A DNA stretch of 27,002 nucleotides from positions 1 to 27,002 of the forward strand of contig JARQWU010000132.1 of NCBI GenBank assembly GCA_040182905.1, given 5' to 3'. This DNA is from Barthelona sp. PAP020 (taxonomy: Eukaryota > Metamonada: BaSk clade). Shown piece after piece: positions 1 through 9,000 of this stretch (within the stretch, counting starts at the first letter, position 1; every line of letters begins with the position of its first letter). Both the position numbers and the translations under genes were made by a program. The notes under the pieces are model-generated. The model saw only the letters and a program-made list of their open reading frames with translations, searched no databases and was not told the DNA's origin.

Positions 1-2
1 AA

Positions 3-52
3 GTTTATTTGGTTAAGAACAATGGGCCTCGAAAGCCTTTAACCAAATAAAC
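3..52. repeat. Perfect 14-bp inverted repeat (hairpin)
   Basis: Bases 3-16 (GTTTATTTGGTTAA) are the exact reverse complement of 39-52. A second, short pairing is possible inside the loop (24-27 with 35-38). The right arm lies inside copy A of the dispersed repeat. It may be a transposon-end remnant or a structured RNA; the sequence does not say which. Confidence 0.75.
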
Positions 53-100
53 ACTATTCTTTCTTATTCACTCATACGCACAGTGCTTCTTGGCTTGGAA
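23..100 (+). repeat. Dispersed repeat, copy A
   Basis: This stretch aligns without gaps to 23874-23951 in the same orientation; my hand count is 64 identical bases of 78. The shared core runs from TGGGCCT to CTTCTTGGCTTG. Weaker similarity (TGTTGGC) continues to about base 122. No reading frame is conserved between the copies, so it is more likely a non-coding or decayed mobile repeat than a gene. Confidence 0.75.
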
Positions 101-439
101 ATAAATTAACTCATTGTTGGCTGATATTGTTTAAAATGATAAACAAAATGAAACCCATCTAGAAGTCAATAATTTGAAAGTGTATTTTTATGAATCATGT
201 AAAGAAAGAAAGAAAAATTACAAATACTTTAAAAAAAAACAAGAGAATATTTAAAATTTACTCATTTTCGTTGAATGAAATAAAGCAAAGAATTTTTCTT
301 TTTCTGTTTTTCAATTCTTTGTTTAGACAAGGTTGGATGTTAAAAAAAAAGCTAAAAAATAAACAAACTCGACAACAAAACGAGTTTGTAACAAAACAAC
401 TTAGAACATCTTATTCACTCCAAAATTTAAATTAAGTTT
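101..439. other. Intergenic stretch with no supported gene
   Basis: Between the copy A repeat and the Sep15-like gene I see only A/T-rich sequence with poly-A and poly-T runs. An 81-codon open frame (190-435, plus) is Lys/Asn/Phe-rich, low in complexity and resembles no family, so I do not call it a gene. Confidence 0.6.
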
Positions 440-760
440 CTAATTGCATTTAATATCATAAGAATCTAAAATTTGAAAAAGTGTATCCAATGAATCTTCA
501 ACATTTACATTATATTTTCCTTTTTCATTCCCGTATTTATCATAAAATTCGATATTTGGTCCTATTGGCCCTTTTACAAGTTTTACATTACTACATTGTC
601 GATAACCCCATCTTCTAAACTCATTAAATCCAACATATTTTTGTAAACGACATGGACATGGATAATTGACAATAGCTTTTCCAGAATATTCTGTATTTTT
701 TTCACATGATGTCAAAATTAACATAAATACAAAGAATATTACAAAAAAACACAATTTCAT
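440..760 (-). CDS. Sep15/SelM-like ER thioredoxin-fold protein (Cys form)
   Basis: A 106-residue protein with a hydrophobic N-terminal signal sequence (about residues 3-18), so probably targeted to the ER lumen. The rest resembles the redox domain of the Sep15/SelM family by eye: a C35-P36-C37 motif followed by R-L where animal Sep15 has C-G-Sec-K-L, then a helical stretch with aromatic and basic residues, then KLVKGPIGPNIEFYDKYGNE, matching the family's strand-turn segment (YVRGxDPxL...DxxGN), and a final helix. In animals these proteins are linked to oxidative folding in the ER; here Cys replaces selenocysteine, so no SECIS element is needed. The ATG is the only plausible start. It diverges from the next gene across 174 bases. 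The family assignment rests on motif memory, not a search. LTSC at 16-19 resembles a bacterial lipobox, probably by chance. Confidence 0.65.
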   Translation of the reverse strand: MKLCFFVIFFVFMLILTSCEKNTEYSGKAIVNYPCPCRLQKYVGFNEFRRWGYRQCSNVKLVKGPIGPNIEFYDKYGNEKGKYNVNVEDSLDTLFQILDSYDIKCN

Positions 761-934
761 GAATAGAAAAAAAAGAAGAGCAGTTTAAAAAGAATTTATC
801 TTTTGTAATATATTAAGTAATTGCTTATAAGTTGAAAGAATTATTTAAAATAAGGAAGAATAATAGAAAGAATCAACAATAATAAAATAAAAGTTTGTTT
901 CAAACCTAATTTTTTGAACTGTATCTTTGCGAAA
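761..934. promoter_or_regulatory. Divergent intergenic region, candidate bidirectional promoter
   Basis: A 174-base A/T-rich gap separates the divergent starts at 760 (minus) and 935 (plus), so both promoters must lie in it or overlap the genes. TTTGTTTCAAAC at 894-905 recurs at 20956-20967, also 20 to 30 bases before a start codon. I see no clear TATA box or trichomonad-type initiator. Confidence 0.4.
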
Positions 935-1426
935 ATGAGTATTTCACAACAACATTTTGATCCAAGTGCACCATTATCGATTCAAAAAGTTAAAGAAGAA
1001 GTTACACAAGCTTTGACCTCTGGAAATTTATTATCCATAGGTCAATGTAAAAATGTTGTGCGAAGAATATTAAGAAGTATTTCAGCTGATGCAAGGACTG
1101 ATTTTTCTCAGATTTTATTTTTGGATGAATATAGGCGTACTTTGTCTTTATATAAAGATTTTGAAGTGAGGGAGGAAATTCAAAAATTTGAACAAAAAAT
1201 AGAAGAACAAGGAACTAATGTTTTGAATTATTTCAAGAATTTAAATTTTATGAATGAAGAAAAAGATTCAAAAGTTAAGTTTAATAAGATTTTGATCCAA
1301 GTTCATCAAGCTATCTTGGCTTTATTTGATTGTAGTGAAGATTTGAGAAAAGAAAGATTAGAGTTGATAGAATTAATGGTTAAAGAACTTGAAAAACATG
1401 GTCAAATCATACCTGCAGATTTCTAA
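935..1426 (+). CDS. Unknown 163-residue helical protein
   Basis: The open frame extends upstream to a TTG at 914, but the first ATG is at 935, giving a 163-residue protein. It is predicted soluble: no signal peptide or membrane segment, and almost wholly helix-forming, with heptad-like stretches at about 70-100 and 115-160. The C-terminal part (about 118-158: an amphipathic helix, then LRKERLELIELMVKEL) faintly recalls the last helices of a BAG domain, but the match is too weak to name it. It converges with the transporter gene downstream. The stop codon is TAA followed by A. I do not recognise the family; confidence is for it being a real gene. Confidence 0.7.
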   Translation: MSISQQHFDPSAPLSIQKVKEEVTQALTSGNLLSIGQCKNVVRRILRSISADARTDFSQILFLDEYRRTLSLYKDFEVREEIQKFEQKIEEQGTNVLNYFKNLNFMNEEKDSKVKFNKILIQVHQAILALFDCSEDLRKERLELIELMVKELEKHGQIIPADF

Positions 1427-1731
1427 ATGTGTAAAAATTTGTTATTTTTATCTTTTTTTCAACATTTGTTGTTTGAGAAGAATCATATTTCAAAAATGGG
1501 AACCAGAGGTGAAAAATTGCCATACTCAACTTTATGACTACTTTTATGGAATTGGAAAGCTCTTTCATTTTCTTTTGTCTTAAAATATCAATCTTTGACA
1601 ATTTCATTCAAATTATTCAGTTATTTTTGAAATTTGAAAAATGGAATTGAATTTCCTTCATATTTTCAGTCCCAATTGAAAAATAAAGAGTCATATTTAT
1701 TGATTTAAAAAAATAATGTGTAAAATACTGT
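1427..1731. other. Convergent intergenic region, 305 bases
   Basis: This is the shared 3' region of two convergent genes. It is A/T-rich. Two overlapping open frames on opposite strands (within 1389-1607) are low in complexity and resemble nothing known. I see no tRNA, repeat or other element. Confidence 0.6.
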
Positions 1732-2781
1732 TTATTCAACTTTTTCTAAAGTTTCTTTTAAAGCTATATGCTTTTTTTGGCTACTTTTATTTTGACTATA
1801 TAATAACAAACCGATGGTGACAAAAATCAAGGCGAACAATTTAGAAATTGAAAAACATTGATTGGAATCTCTATCACAAAATGACAGACCAGAAACAACA
1901 AATACGATGCAAGTTTGAGCAGCTTTCAACACACCTGTTGTTGTGGATCCAACACGATCTATCAACAAAAAGAAAAATGCTGCATGCACACAATCCCAAA
2001 CAAACAAGACTCCATACAATATTCCGACCGTTGTTAATGAACTTCCATTTTCTTTTATTGGATCAAAAAAGAAATCGTCAATTTTTGGTAAAGTATACAC
2101 CACAATTGTGATGAATAATGAAAATGAAGCGCTTTGTCCAACCATACCAGCGACTTTTAAAGGTGGAGGTTTCATATCTTTTTGGAAAAAATCATACAGA
2201 ACATATGTACTTGAATGTAAAACAACACCAATCATAATAAGGATCGAACCCAGTAAAGCGCTTTCATTGCTAGAATCTGTAAAGAATCCTTGTATTCCCA
2301 AACCAAAAACAATGACAAACACACCAGTCCATTGAGATTTATTCAATTTTCTATCTACAAAAATATAAGCTAGTATTGCAACAAAAGCAGTAACAGAGGC
2401 ATATAATGTTGAATAAATACCAGATCCAGCTATTAATTGTCCAGACATACATAGAGTTTGAGCAACTGCATCAAGAATTGCAACTATTGATATCTTTATC
2501 CAAAGTGAAAGTGGGTATTTTTTGTTGTTTATTTTTAACGAATCGTTGATTAGAGGAGTATCTTCAGATAAAAGAGATTCGGTTGATTTAAGTTTTTTTT
2601 TACGGCTGACATTGATATAGTGTACTAAAAGAAGCAAATACTGAGATAAAAAATTGGTAAATGGCATAAAAAATGTTTTTGGATTGCCAGCTCCTTGATA
2701 TTTCAATACTTGAGATGTCAGGGGTTGAAAACATCCACTCAAAAGAAATAATGCAATGTATGTAATCGTTATAGTATCCAT
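1732..2781 (-). CDS. SLC35/EamA-like membrane transporter of the DMT superfamily
   Basis: A 349-residue polytopic protein with about ten hydrophobic segments, the usual number for nucleotide-sugar and drug/metabolite transporters. The first segment is about residues 5-22. A hydrophilic basic loop follows at about 60-95. The second block begins with a helix-rich segment (GSGIYSTLYASVTAFVAIL) and VDRKLNKSQWTGVFVIVFGL, which looks like the glycine-rich helix pair repeated in SLC35 and EamA proteins (in SLC35F6, for example, RRLVLSQWLGILATIAGL). The final helix ends near 335 and a short basic tail follows. The 60-95 loop contains EDTPLI, which fits an acidic dileucine sorting signal. The substrate cannot be read from sequence. 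The ATG start is well placed and diverges from the next gene. SLC35F-type is the best guess; other DMT families remain possible. Confidence 0.75.
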   Translation of the reverse strand: MDTITITYIALFLLSGCFQPLTSQVLKYQGAGNPKTFFMPFTNFLSQYLLLLVHYINVSRKKKLKSTESLLSEDTPLINDSLKINNKKYPLSLWIKISIVAILDAVAQTLCMSGQLIAGSGIYSTLYASVTAFVAILAYIFVDRKLNKSQWTGVFVIVFGLGIQGFFTDSSNESALLGSILIMIGVVLHSSTYVLYDFFQKDMKPPPLKVAGMVGQSASFSLFITIVVYTLPKIDDFFFDPIKENGSSLTTVGILYGVLFVWDCVHAAFFFLLIDRVGSTTTGVLKAAQTCIVFVVSGLSFCDRDSNQCFSISKLFALIFVTIGLLLYSQNKSSQKKHIALKETLEKVE

Positions 2782-3033
2782 ATTTGATATAAAAAAAAAT
2801 TAGAAATTTGAATTCAAAACAATTTTGATTTATTGTACATTCAGAGTTAGTGTAAGTTCGAAAATAATATTATATTGATCAAAAGGGTTGTTTATGTGCA
2901 ATAGAGTTTTTTTTTTCTGATCTTAATCATTTATTATTATTATCAAGTGTAAAGGCAATGATTAGTAAGTTTGAAAAAATCGAACATCATTTCCAAAAAT
3001 ATCAATTCATTTTCTCTTGTTTTTAAAGAGTTG
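2782..3033. promoter_or_regulatory. Divergent intergenic region, candidate bidirectional promoter
   Basis: A 252-base gap lies between the transporter start (2781, minus) and the membrane-protein start (3034, plus). It has poly-T and poly-A runs near 2788 and 2909, a 22-codon upstream ORF beginning with ATG at 2958, and a GTAAGT at 2966-2971 that matches a eukaryotic 5' splice site. I have no evidence that the splice site is used. Confidence 0.35.
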
Positions 3034-3738
3034 ATGAGTATTTTCTCGCATTTATTATTGAGAATAATAATATCAACCGTATTTATATGTATAATAGGAA
3101 AATGTAGCATTGGTTCATATCAAAAAACAGAAAACTCGTTGGAATTTTTCTTTGATAGCAGTTCTTGTTCTTTATTTTATGATGTTATGGATAAAACCAC
3201 TGTTCGACCCAAATTTATAAATGGAACAATTCGGTTAGGGGTTGATTCTTTGAAATATGTGAAATTATTTTTTGAGGAAGATTATTGCGATTACGAAGTG
3301 GTTGATGCTATGCCAAAATCATTTACTTGTGTTTCTGGTGGGTCTCTTTTGATTGAAAATCCATATATTCCAACAGTTTCTGTTGTATATGCTGGATTGG
3401 GCGATGATTTATCCAGTAGTTATTATATTACACATGCAATTGAAAGATTAATTTATTTAAAATTAGTTTTTGGTCGATTAAACTATGGTTATTCAGAGTA
3501 TTGTGAATTCCTTCTAGATTTTGATCCTTTTGAAAAATGTTCAGGAATTACTCTTGGTGGAGAATTTGTTAATGATTGTTTTTTCATTTTCCCGATGGAT
3601 TTGGTTTTGTTTATTATCATCTTCATACTGGCTATTGGATTATTCGTTGTTTTTTATTTTTCGTTCAAATTACACAAGGCCAAAAGAGAAGCAAATACAC
3701 AATTAGCTCGAACAATTGGGTTATTCTATTCAGTTTAA
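3034..3738 (+). CDS. Unknown single-pass membrane protein with signal sequence
   Basis: The open frame starts with TTG at 2971, but the first in-frame ATG is at 3034, giving 234 residues. Starting there puts a hydrophobic segment at about 6-23, as expected for a signal peptide (MSIFSHLLL, then a run of Ile/Val/Phe). A Cys-containing ectodomain of about 175 residues follows, with at least eight cysteines that could form disulphides and an NGT glycosylation sequon (FINGTIRL). A strong transmembrane helix spans about 190-213, followed by a basic cytoplasmic tail (KLHKAKREA). This is a type I topology. I recognise no family. Its 3' end converges on the giant dynein-like gene 300 bases away. It could be a surface or secretory-pathway protein; that is inference from topology only. 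Confidence 0.65.
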   Translation: MSIFSHLLLRIIISTVFICIIGKCSIGSYQKTENSLEFFFDSSSCSLFYDVMDKTTVRPKFINGTIRLGVDSLKYVKLFFEEDYCDYEVVDAMPKSFTCVSGGSLLIENPYIPTVSVVYAGLGDDLSSSYYITHAIERLIYLKLVFGRLNYGYSEYCEFLLDFDPFEKCSGITLGGEFVNDCFFIFPMDLVLFIIIFILAIGLFVVFYFSFKLHKAKREANTQLARTIGLFYSV

Positions 3739-4038
3739 AAAAAAATTGTATTTTTGCCTGCTTCTGCGAACTGCGGTCAATTTGTTAATAAAAAACACAG
3801 TAGATATTTTATTGTTTTTGAAAAATAGAAGATAAGTAGATTTTTTTTTTCTAAGACCTGTGGATAATGTTATGGCTGGTATTTATTTCAACTGTAGTCA
3901 TTTAGTTTTATTCAGAGAAAATGAAAAAGGAAAACTGAATCAAAAATTCCATTTCTTTGATCGAAGTGATGAAAAGAAAGTTTGAACCAATGTTACAAAA
4001 ACAAAAACAAAAAGAAACAACTATTTATAATTGGTGAA
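3739..4038. other. Convergent intergenic region, 300 bases
   Basis: This is the shared 3' region of the membrane-protein gene and the dynein-like gene. It is A/T-rich with a poly-T run at about 3841-3850. I see no RNA gene, repeat or reading frame in it. Confidence 0.6.
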
Positions 4039-6015
4039 TTATTTGAATTGAACAGGTTGTAAACAAACAAACCCTTTTTCATCATCTGTCATGTCAAAAT
4101 GAAGATCATATAAATAAGTCTTTAAGAGTGAAAGATTTGCTCCATTCTTCATAGGAACAGCAACACAATTTTGTTGTACAATGGGATTTTTGATGTCTAA
4201 AACAAACAGGAATAAATCATCGAATTTGACCCTTTTGCTAAAATTAAACACCAAATGGTTGCTGTCATTGATTTGAGAATAAGACAGTTCCAAATTACTT
4301 ATTCGAGTAACATATTCATGAGATTCATCTTGCATCAATTTATTAGTCCTTGAAAATACAACACAGCTTTCATTAAGGTTAATCGAAGTATTGGTGGTAG
4401 CTAAAGCCAATAACAACACATTAGGATATGAACATGTGTTAATTGCAATGTTCGAAAGTTTGAAAAGTTTTAAAATTTTAGAAACAACCTTTGAGTTTTC
4501 ATTTAATTCTAGTTCTTTCACTATTTCTTTATATAACCCAACAAACAATAAACAATGATTTCTTAAAGAATCAACAAACACATTGACATCATGTTCTATC
4601 ATGATTCGAGTATTTCCTGAATTTAATTTTGGGGGAGTGAATTCAGCAAAAAATAATTTTGGGTCATACAACCTCAAATATCTTGGAGGAACTCTTTTGG
4701 AAGGTAATACCAAGACTTCTGCAAAAGCATTCAAGCCATTCAATTTTCCCGTTAAAATTTCTCGCAATTTGTATAATTCTTCTAAAAACCATTTTTTTAT
4801 CAAACAAGATGTTACCATCTCATTATATATATATTTGATCAGTAAAGAAACATTGGTTTTCAAATTTTCAGCAAATATTGTTTTGTAATCAATTGTGTCA
4901 AAGGATAATGAACGAATGTTCATGGTAATTTGATTCAAAAGGTCCATTTTCAATTTTTCTTGTAATTTATTTGACAAACCAAACTGTTCAATGTTAAGGT
5001 TGCGGAATATCTTTGTAGTCTTTAAATTAATCATTTCTAATGCTTGTTGACTCAAACCATTAATACCCAACATCAATTGAATTTTATTGGTGGTGATTAA
5101 TGCTTGCTTGTTATTCTGTCTCAAATATTCCCCAACTTCAGCCAATGTAAGTTCAGGAGTTGGGACAGCCAAACAATCACTGTTGTTCAAAAAATACTTG
5201 TTACCTATAACCATGTTAAACACATTTTGAACAAAAACTAAAGACTTACCGGAAGGCACAACCCAAGGATAGATTTTTGCCGTTAAATCAAATAAAATAT
5301 CTTTCAAAGGCAATTTTGCTAATTCTTCTTGAGTGAAATGAGTCATAACATATGACATGCATCGAGTAACAACAATATCAGAAACAGGTGGATAACCAAT
5401 CGTTGACAACACAACGTTCAAGGAAGAATGCAATATGCCTATGCCCAAACATACTCTTCCTGAAAAATTTGGAGAAGCAAATATAGTTGCTGTCATCAAT
5501 TGATCAAAGAAGCTCTTTATACAGAAAGTCTCCTGTAAAATGGGACAAAAATCAGGCATTATTGAAACTGCATTCGAAGGTATTGTCGCCATTTTCTTTA
5601 TACTGCTACTGAGGTTAAATATATCAAGAGAGTCGGTAATAATAAAGAGATGTTGGAATTTCTGCAATTGACTAACCAAAAATAAAATCTCAATGTTAAA
5701 GAATTCTGCATGTCTTACAGCCAAAAAATTGCCAAAGCTTTTGAGTTGCTTTTTGGTATAAACTTTTGTCATGTCAAGAAAAACGGTTTGTTGAGGTATT
5801 TGTTTTTCCATAACAAAAGGTATAATAATTATCTTGGCATCAGGATATTGTGTCAAAAGAATACCAGAAGTATCATCAGAATAAATAACATCAAAATCTT
5901 GACTGAATGGTCCCAAACAAGTTTTTGGTAACAGAGGCTTCAAAAAGAAATCGAGGGCGTCAACCAACAGGTCATTTTTAAAGGTGATTAAAATTAAAAT
6001 CATATCAAATGTTTG
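4039..6015 (-). other. AAA6 and dynein C-terminal domain
   Basis: AAA6 begins near residue 4938 with a helix in the pattern of FQKLLLLRALRPDRVLPAI. KDILFDLTAKIYPWVV matches the WEALRYLIGEINYGGRV helix, and KQALITTNKIQLMLGINGLS matches EVFGLHPNADITYQQKE. The remaining 320 or so residues follow the C-terminal barrel region only loosely. This is the long C-terminal form, not a truncated one. Confidence 0.65.
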
Positions 6016-9000
6016 TGTTAAATTTTGGCAATTAAACGTTTCATTTATTGTCAAGAAAGGACGATCTGAATCAATCCAATCGAATAACGCATTATCCTTA
6101 TCAACATTTTTTTCAATGAAATTCTTCAGTATGTTCAAGGAATCTTCACTTAAAAATTCAATCAACTGATCTAACTCAATGATGTCACCACTGCAAATTG
6201 AACTGAAAGCTGCAATTTGATTAGACTTAATTATTTTTAAATGTTTTAAGAAAACTAAACCAACACTATGTCTGTTCAATACATCAACACAATTAACAAT
6301 ATGAGATACAGCATCAGTCAACAACTTACACATTTCAATGATATAATCAGAATTATCAACTGTGTTCAATTCTTGTAAATTGTTATTTTCATTCTTGTGT
6401 ATAAAAAGGTCATTCAAACTATCTAATGATAACGCTATTGAACCGTCATTCAATCTATAAGTCAATTCACACATCGCTAAAGCTGATGCAAGAATTAATT
6501 CTTTCCCAAAGATTTGCTTATTAAAACGTTCGTTCAGATTGTTAACAATCCAATCAATGATAGTAATTGAATGACGTATTTCATTCAATTCTGAGAAAAA
6601 TTTAAGTATATTATCGACTAATTCGCTATTGATAGCGGTAAAATTCAAACGTTCCACAATCAAACTTACAATCTTTTGTTCCTTTTCAATCTCTAGCTTC
6701 TCATAATACTCTTTCATCCCAATAAACATTTTCAACAGTTTATATTCACTTTTACTTCTCTTTTTTGCTCCATAAATAACGCTATAGCTTTCCACTTCAT
6801 TATAATTAAATGTAAAATCAACGTATCTAACGTGTGATAATATGGGATCATTGAAGTAAGGATTTATCAAAGGATTGACAATAGAAACAAAAATTTTAAA
6901 TTTCTTTTGTAAAACATAGGTTTGCCCATCAATTGTACAATGGGTGTCGTGATTGGATAAATTCTTCAACAAAGAACTGAACCAAATTGGCAAGGAAAAC
7001 TTAGGGTCATAATCGGTAAAGTAGATTGAGTTTCCATTCTTTATACAACTTAATACCTTTTGTTTCAAATCATAAATGTAAATGCTATAAATTTTCAAAG
7101 ATGAGTAATAATTCTTCAAAAAACTGTAACACAACTGCAGTGGATCAAAAACAATGAAACTCTTCATTGTAGGTAATAAAAACGATTTACTTACAATGTT
7201 TTCAATAGAATTCATAGGTATTAAAGCAGTAGATAGCACATCATAATCAACACATTTAATTATTGTACCAATGACACCTTTAAATTCACGTTCAATAATA
7301 TCAAAACATCTGGCATCATCAAAATCAAGTTGAGTTTTGGTAATCTCATTATCAAGTACAGGTGCAGTGCCATCTTCAACATTGGAAAATCCATGCATAT
7401 CAGTATCCTTATATTTATTGCTTTCATCAGCAAAATTGTTATCCACAAAGATCTCATTCTCGCTTTCGCATGAATGTATTGATGAGGTATCGTTAATAAA
7501 TTGCATTTGAGTTGTATATCCCAAATCATTGTCATACACACTATCGATTTCACTTCGGTCACTTTCATCTATGGGCAATTTAGTTCTGATAATCTCAAAT
7601 TCTTCTTCATCAGCCATATTATTTGAATAAATTAATGGTTCAACAATTGAGGTTATTTCACTTTCAACATCATCGTTTTTGGACTGATTACTCTGTCTAT
7701 CACGATTGCTCTCATTATCTTCAAATTTGAATTCATCTTTTCCATAAGCAGACCCTGACATTGACTTCAAAGAATTGATTATATCTTCTTTGCTTTGTTC
7801 TGTTGACGAAATAAGATCTTCATTGAAGAGACTCGTTAGATTCTCAATATTGGCAAACTGTTGACTGGCCACATCGTTATCTTCACTGAATTGAACCATT
7901 AAATGCTTTGGTGAATTAGATCTTGAAACAACAAGTGAATGTTCGTTTTCATCTTCTTCCATGATTTCATTGATTTGAACAAGATCTTTCAAATCCACAG
8001 CCATAAAATCAACAAATTTTTCCTTTTTTTCGGAACGTGCTTTTTTAATATTGCCACTGCTGCTGCTGTCAGTACTCACATCATCTGATATTGAAGCAAA
8101 ACTATCACTTGCAATATCTTCGTTTAAAGTATCATTATCATTCAATGTAAACATTTCTTTCATTTCTGAAGCGTTTGGAACCTTCATTTTGTAACATGTT
8201 GGCATATCAAAATCAAATATCTTCTTACAAGTACCTTGAATCAAATCTTTAATTCTATTCTTGTCTGTTTGATAGAATTCAGCAATTAACCTTCGGTCCA
8301 CTAAATCATTAATCATTGCAGTAAATATTTCTTCTTTTGCTTGGAAATCAAATCTTGGATATATTTCGAAGAAAAAGGCAATAATAATAGACATAACAAC
8401 AGGACTTAAAGTTTGGTTTTCATTCTTATTCACAACACTATAGAGATCAGTTCTACTGCTAGTTTGACTATTAATTTGACTTTGACTTTGACTTTGACTG
8501 TGCATTTGGTTATGAAAATTCATACCACCACTTGTAATCGATGTTTTATTTTCGATATCAATAGCAACCATAGCTAAATTATCTTGCCATTGACCATTAA
8601 GTATCGTTAATTCTTTTAAACATTGTTGAGCTAACTCAGCGGATTTTTCTATCTTGCCAATAGAATCTTGCAATCTAACAATGGTTTTCATCGAATTTTT
8701 CAATTTTTTTTCCAAACTTTTTCTCTTTTTCTCAATATCAGTTAATTTATGTTGAGCATTGTTAAATTTATTCTGTACATTATCAAAATCCATTTGACAT
8801 TTACGTTGTTGTGATTTAGATAAATCTAAAGGAATTTGTCTTTTGAAATTCTTAAAAATTAGCTCACAATATTGATACAACAATTCAAACAATAAATTAC
8901 CTCTAATATTCCGGATTTCAGGTAATATATATCCTACAGCATCAATAGTACTGCCGTTTAACGTTTGAATATTGATTGAATTTAAAATGCTGAAAAAAAT

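Noticed and set aside
190-435. 81-codon plus-strand frame
   Set aside because: Low-complexity Lys/Asn/Phe sequence in A/T-rich DNA with no family resemblance; it ends just short of the Sep15-like gene's stop and looks like a chance open frame.
914-934. N-terminal extension of the helical protein from a TTG codon
   Set aside because: The first ATG is at 935 and eukaryotic genes rarely start with TTG; the same reasoning moved starts to 3034, 20990 and 25195.
1848-2335. Plus-strand frames opposite the transporter gene
   Set aside because: They are antisense shadows; the minus strand encodes a coherent multi-pass membrane protein.
7260-7568. 102-codon minus-strand frame inside the giant gene
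   Set aside because: It lies in another frame of the acidic insert and is explained by biased composition of that insert.
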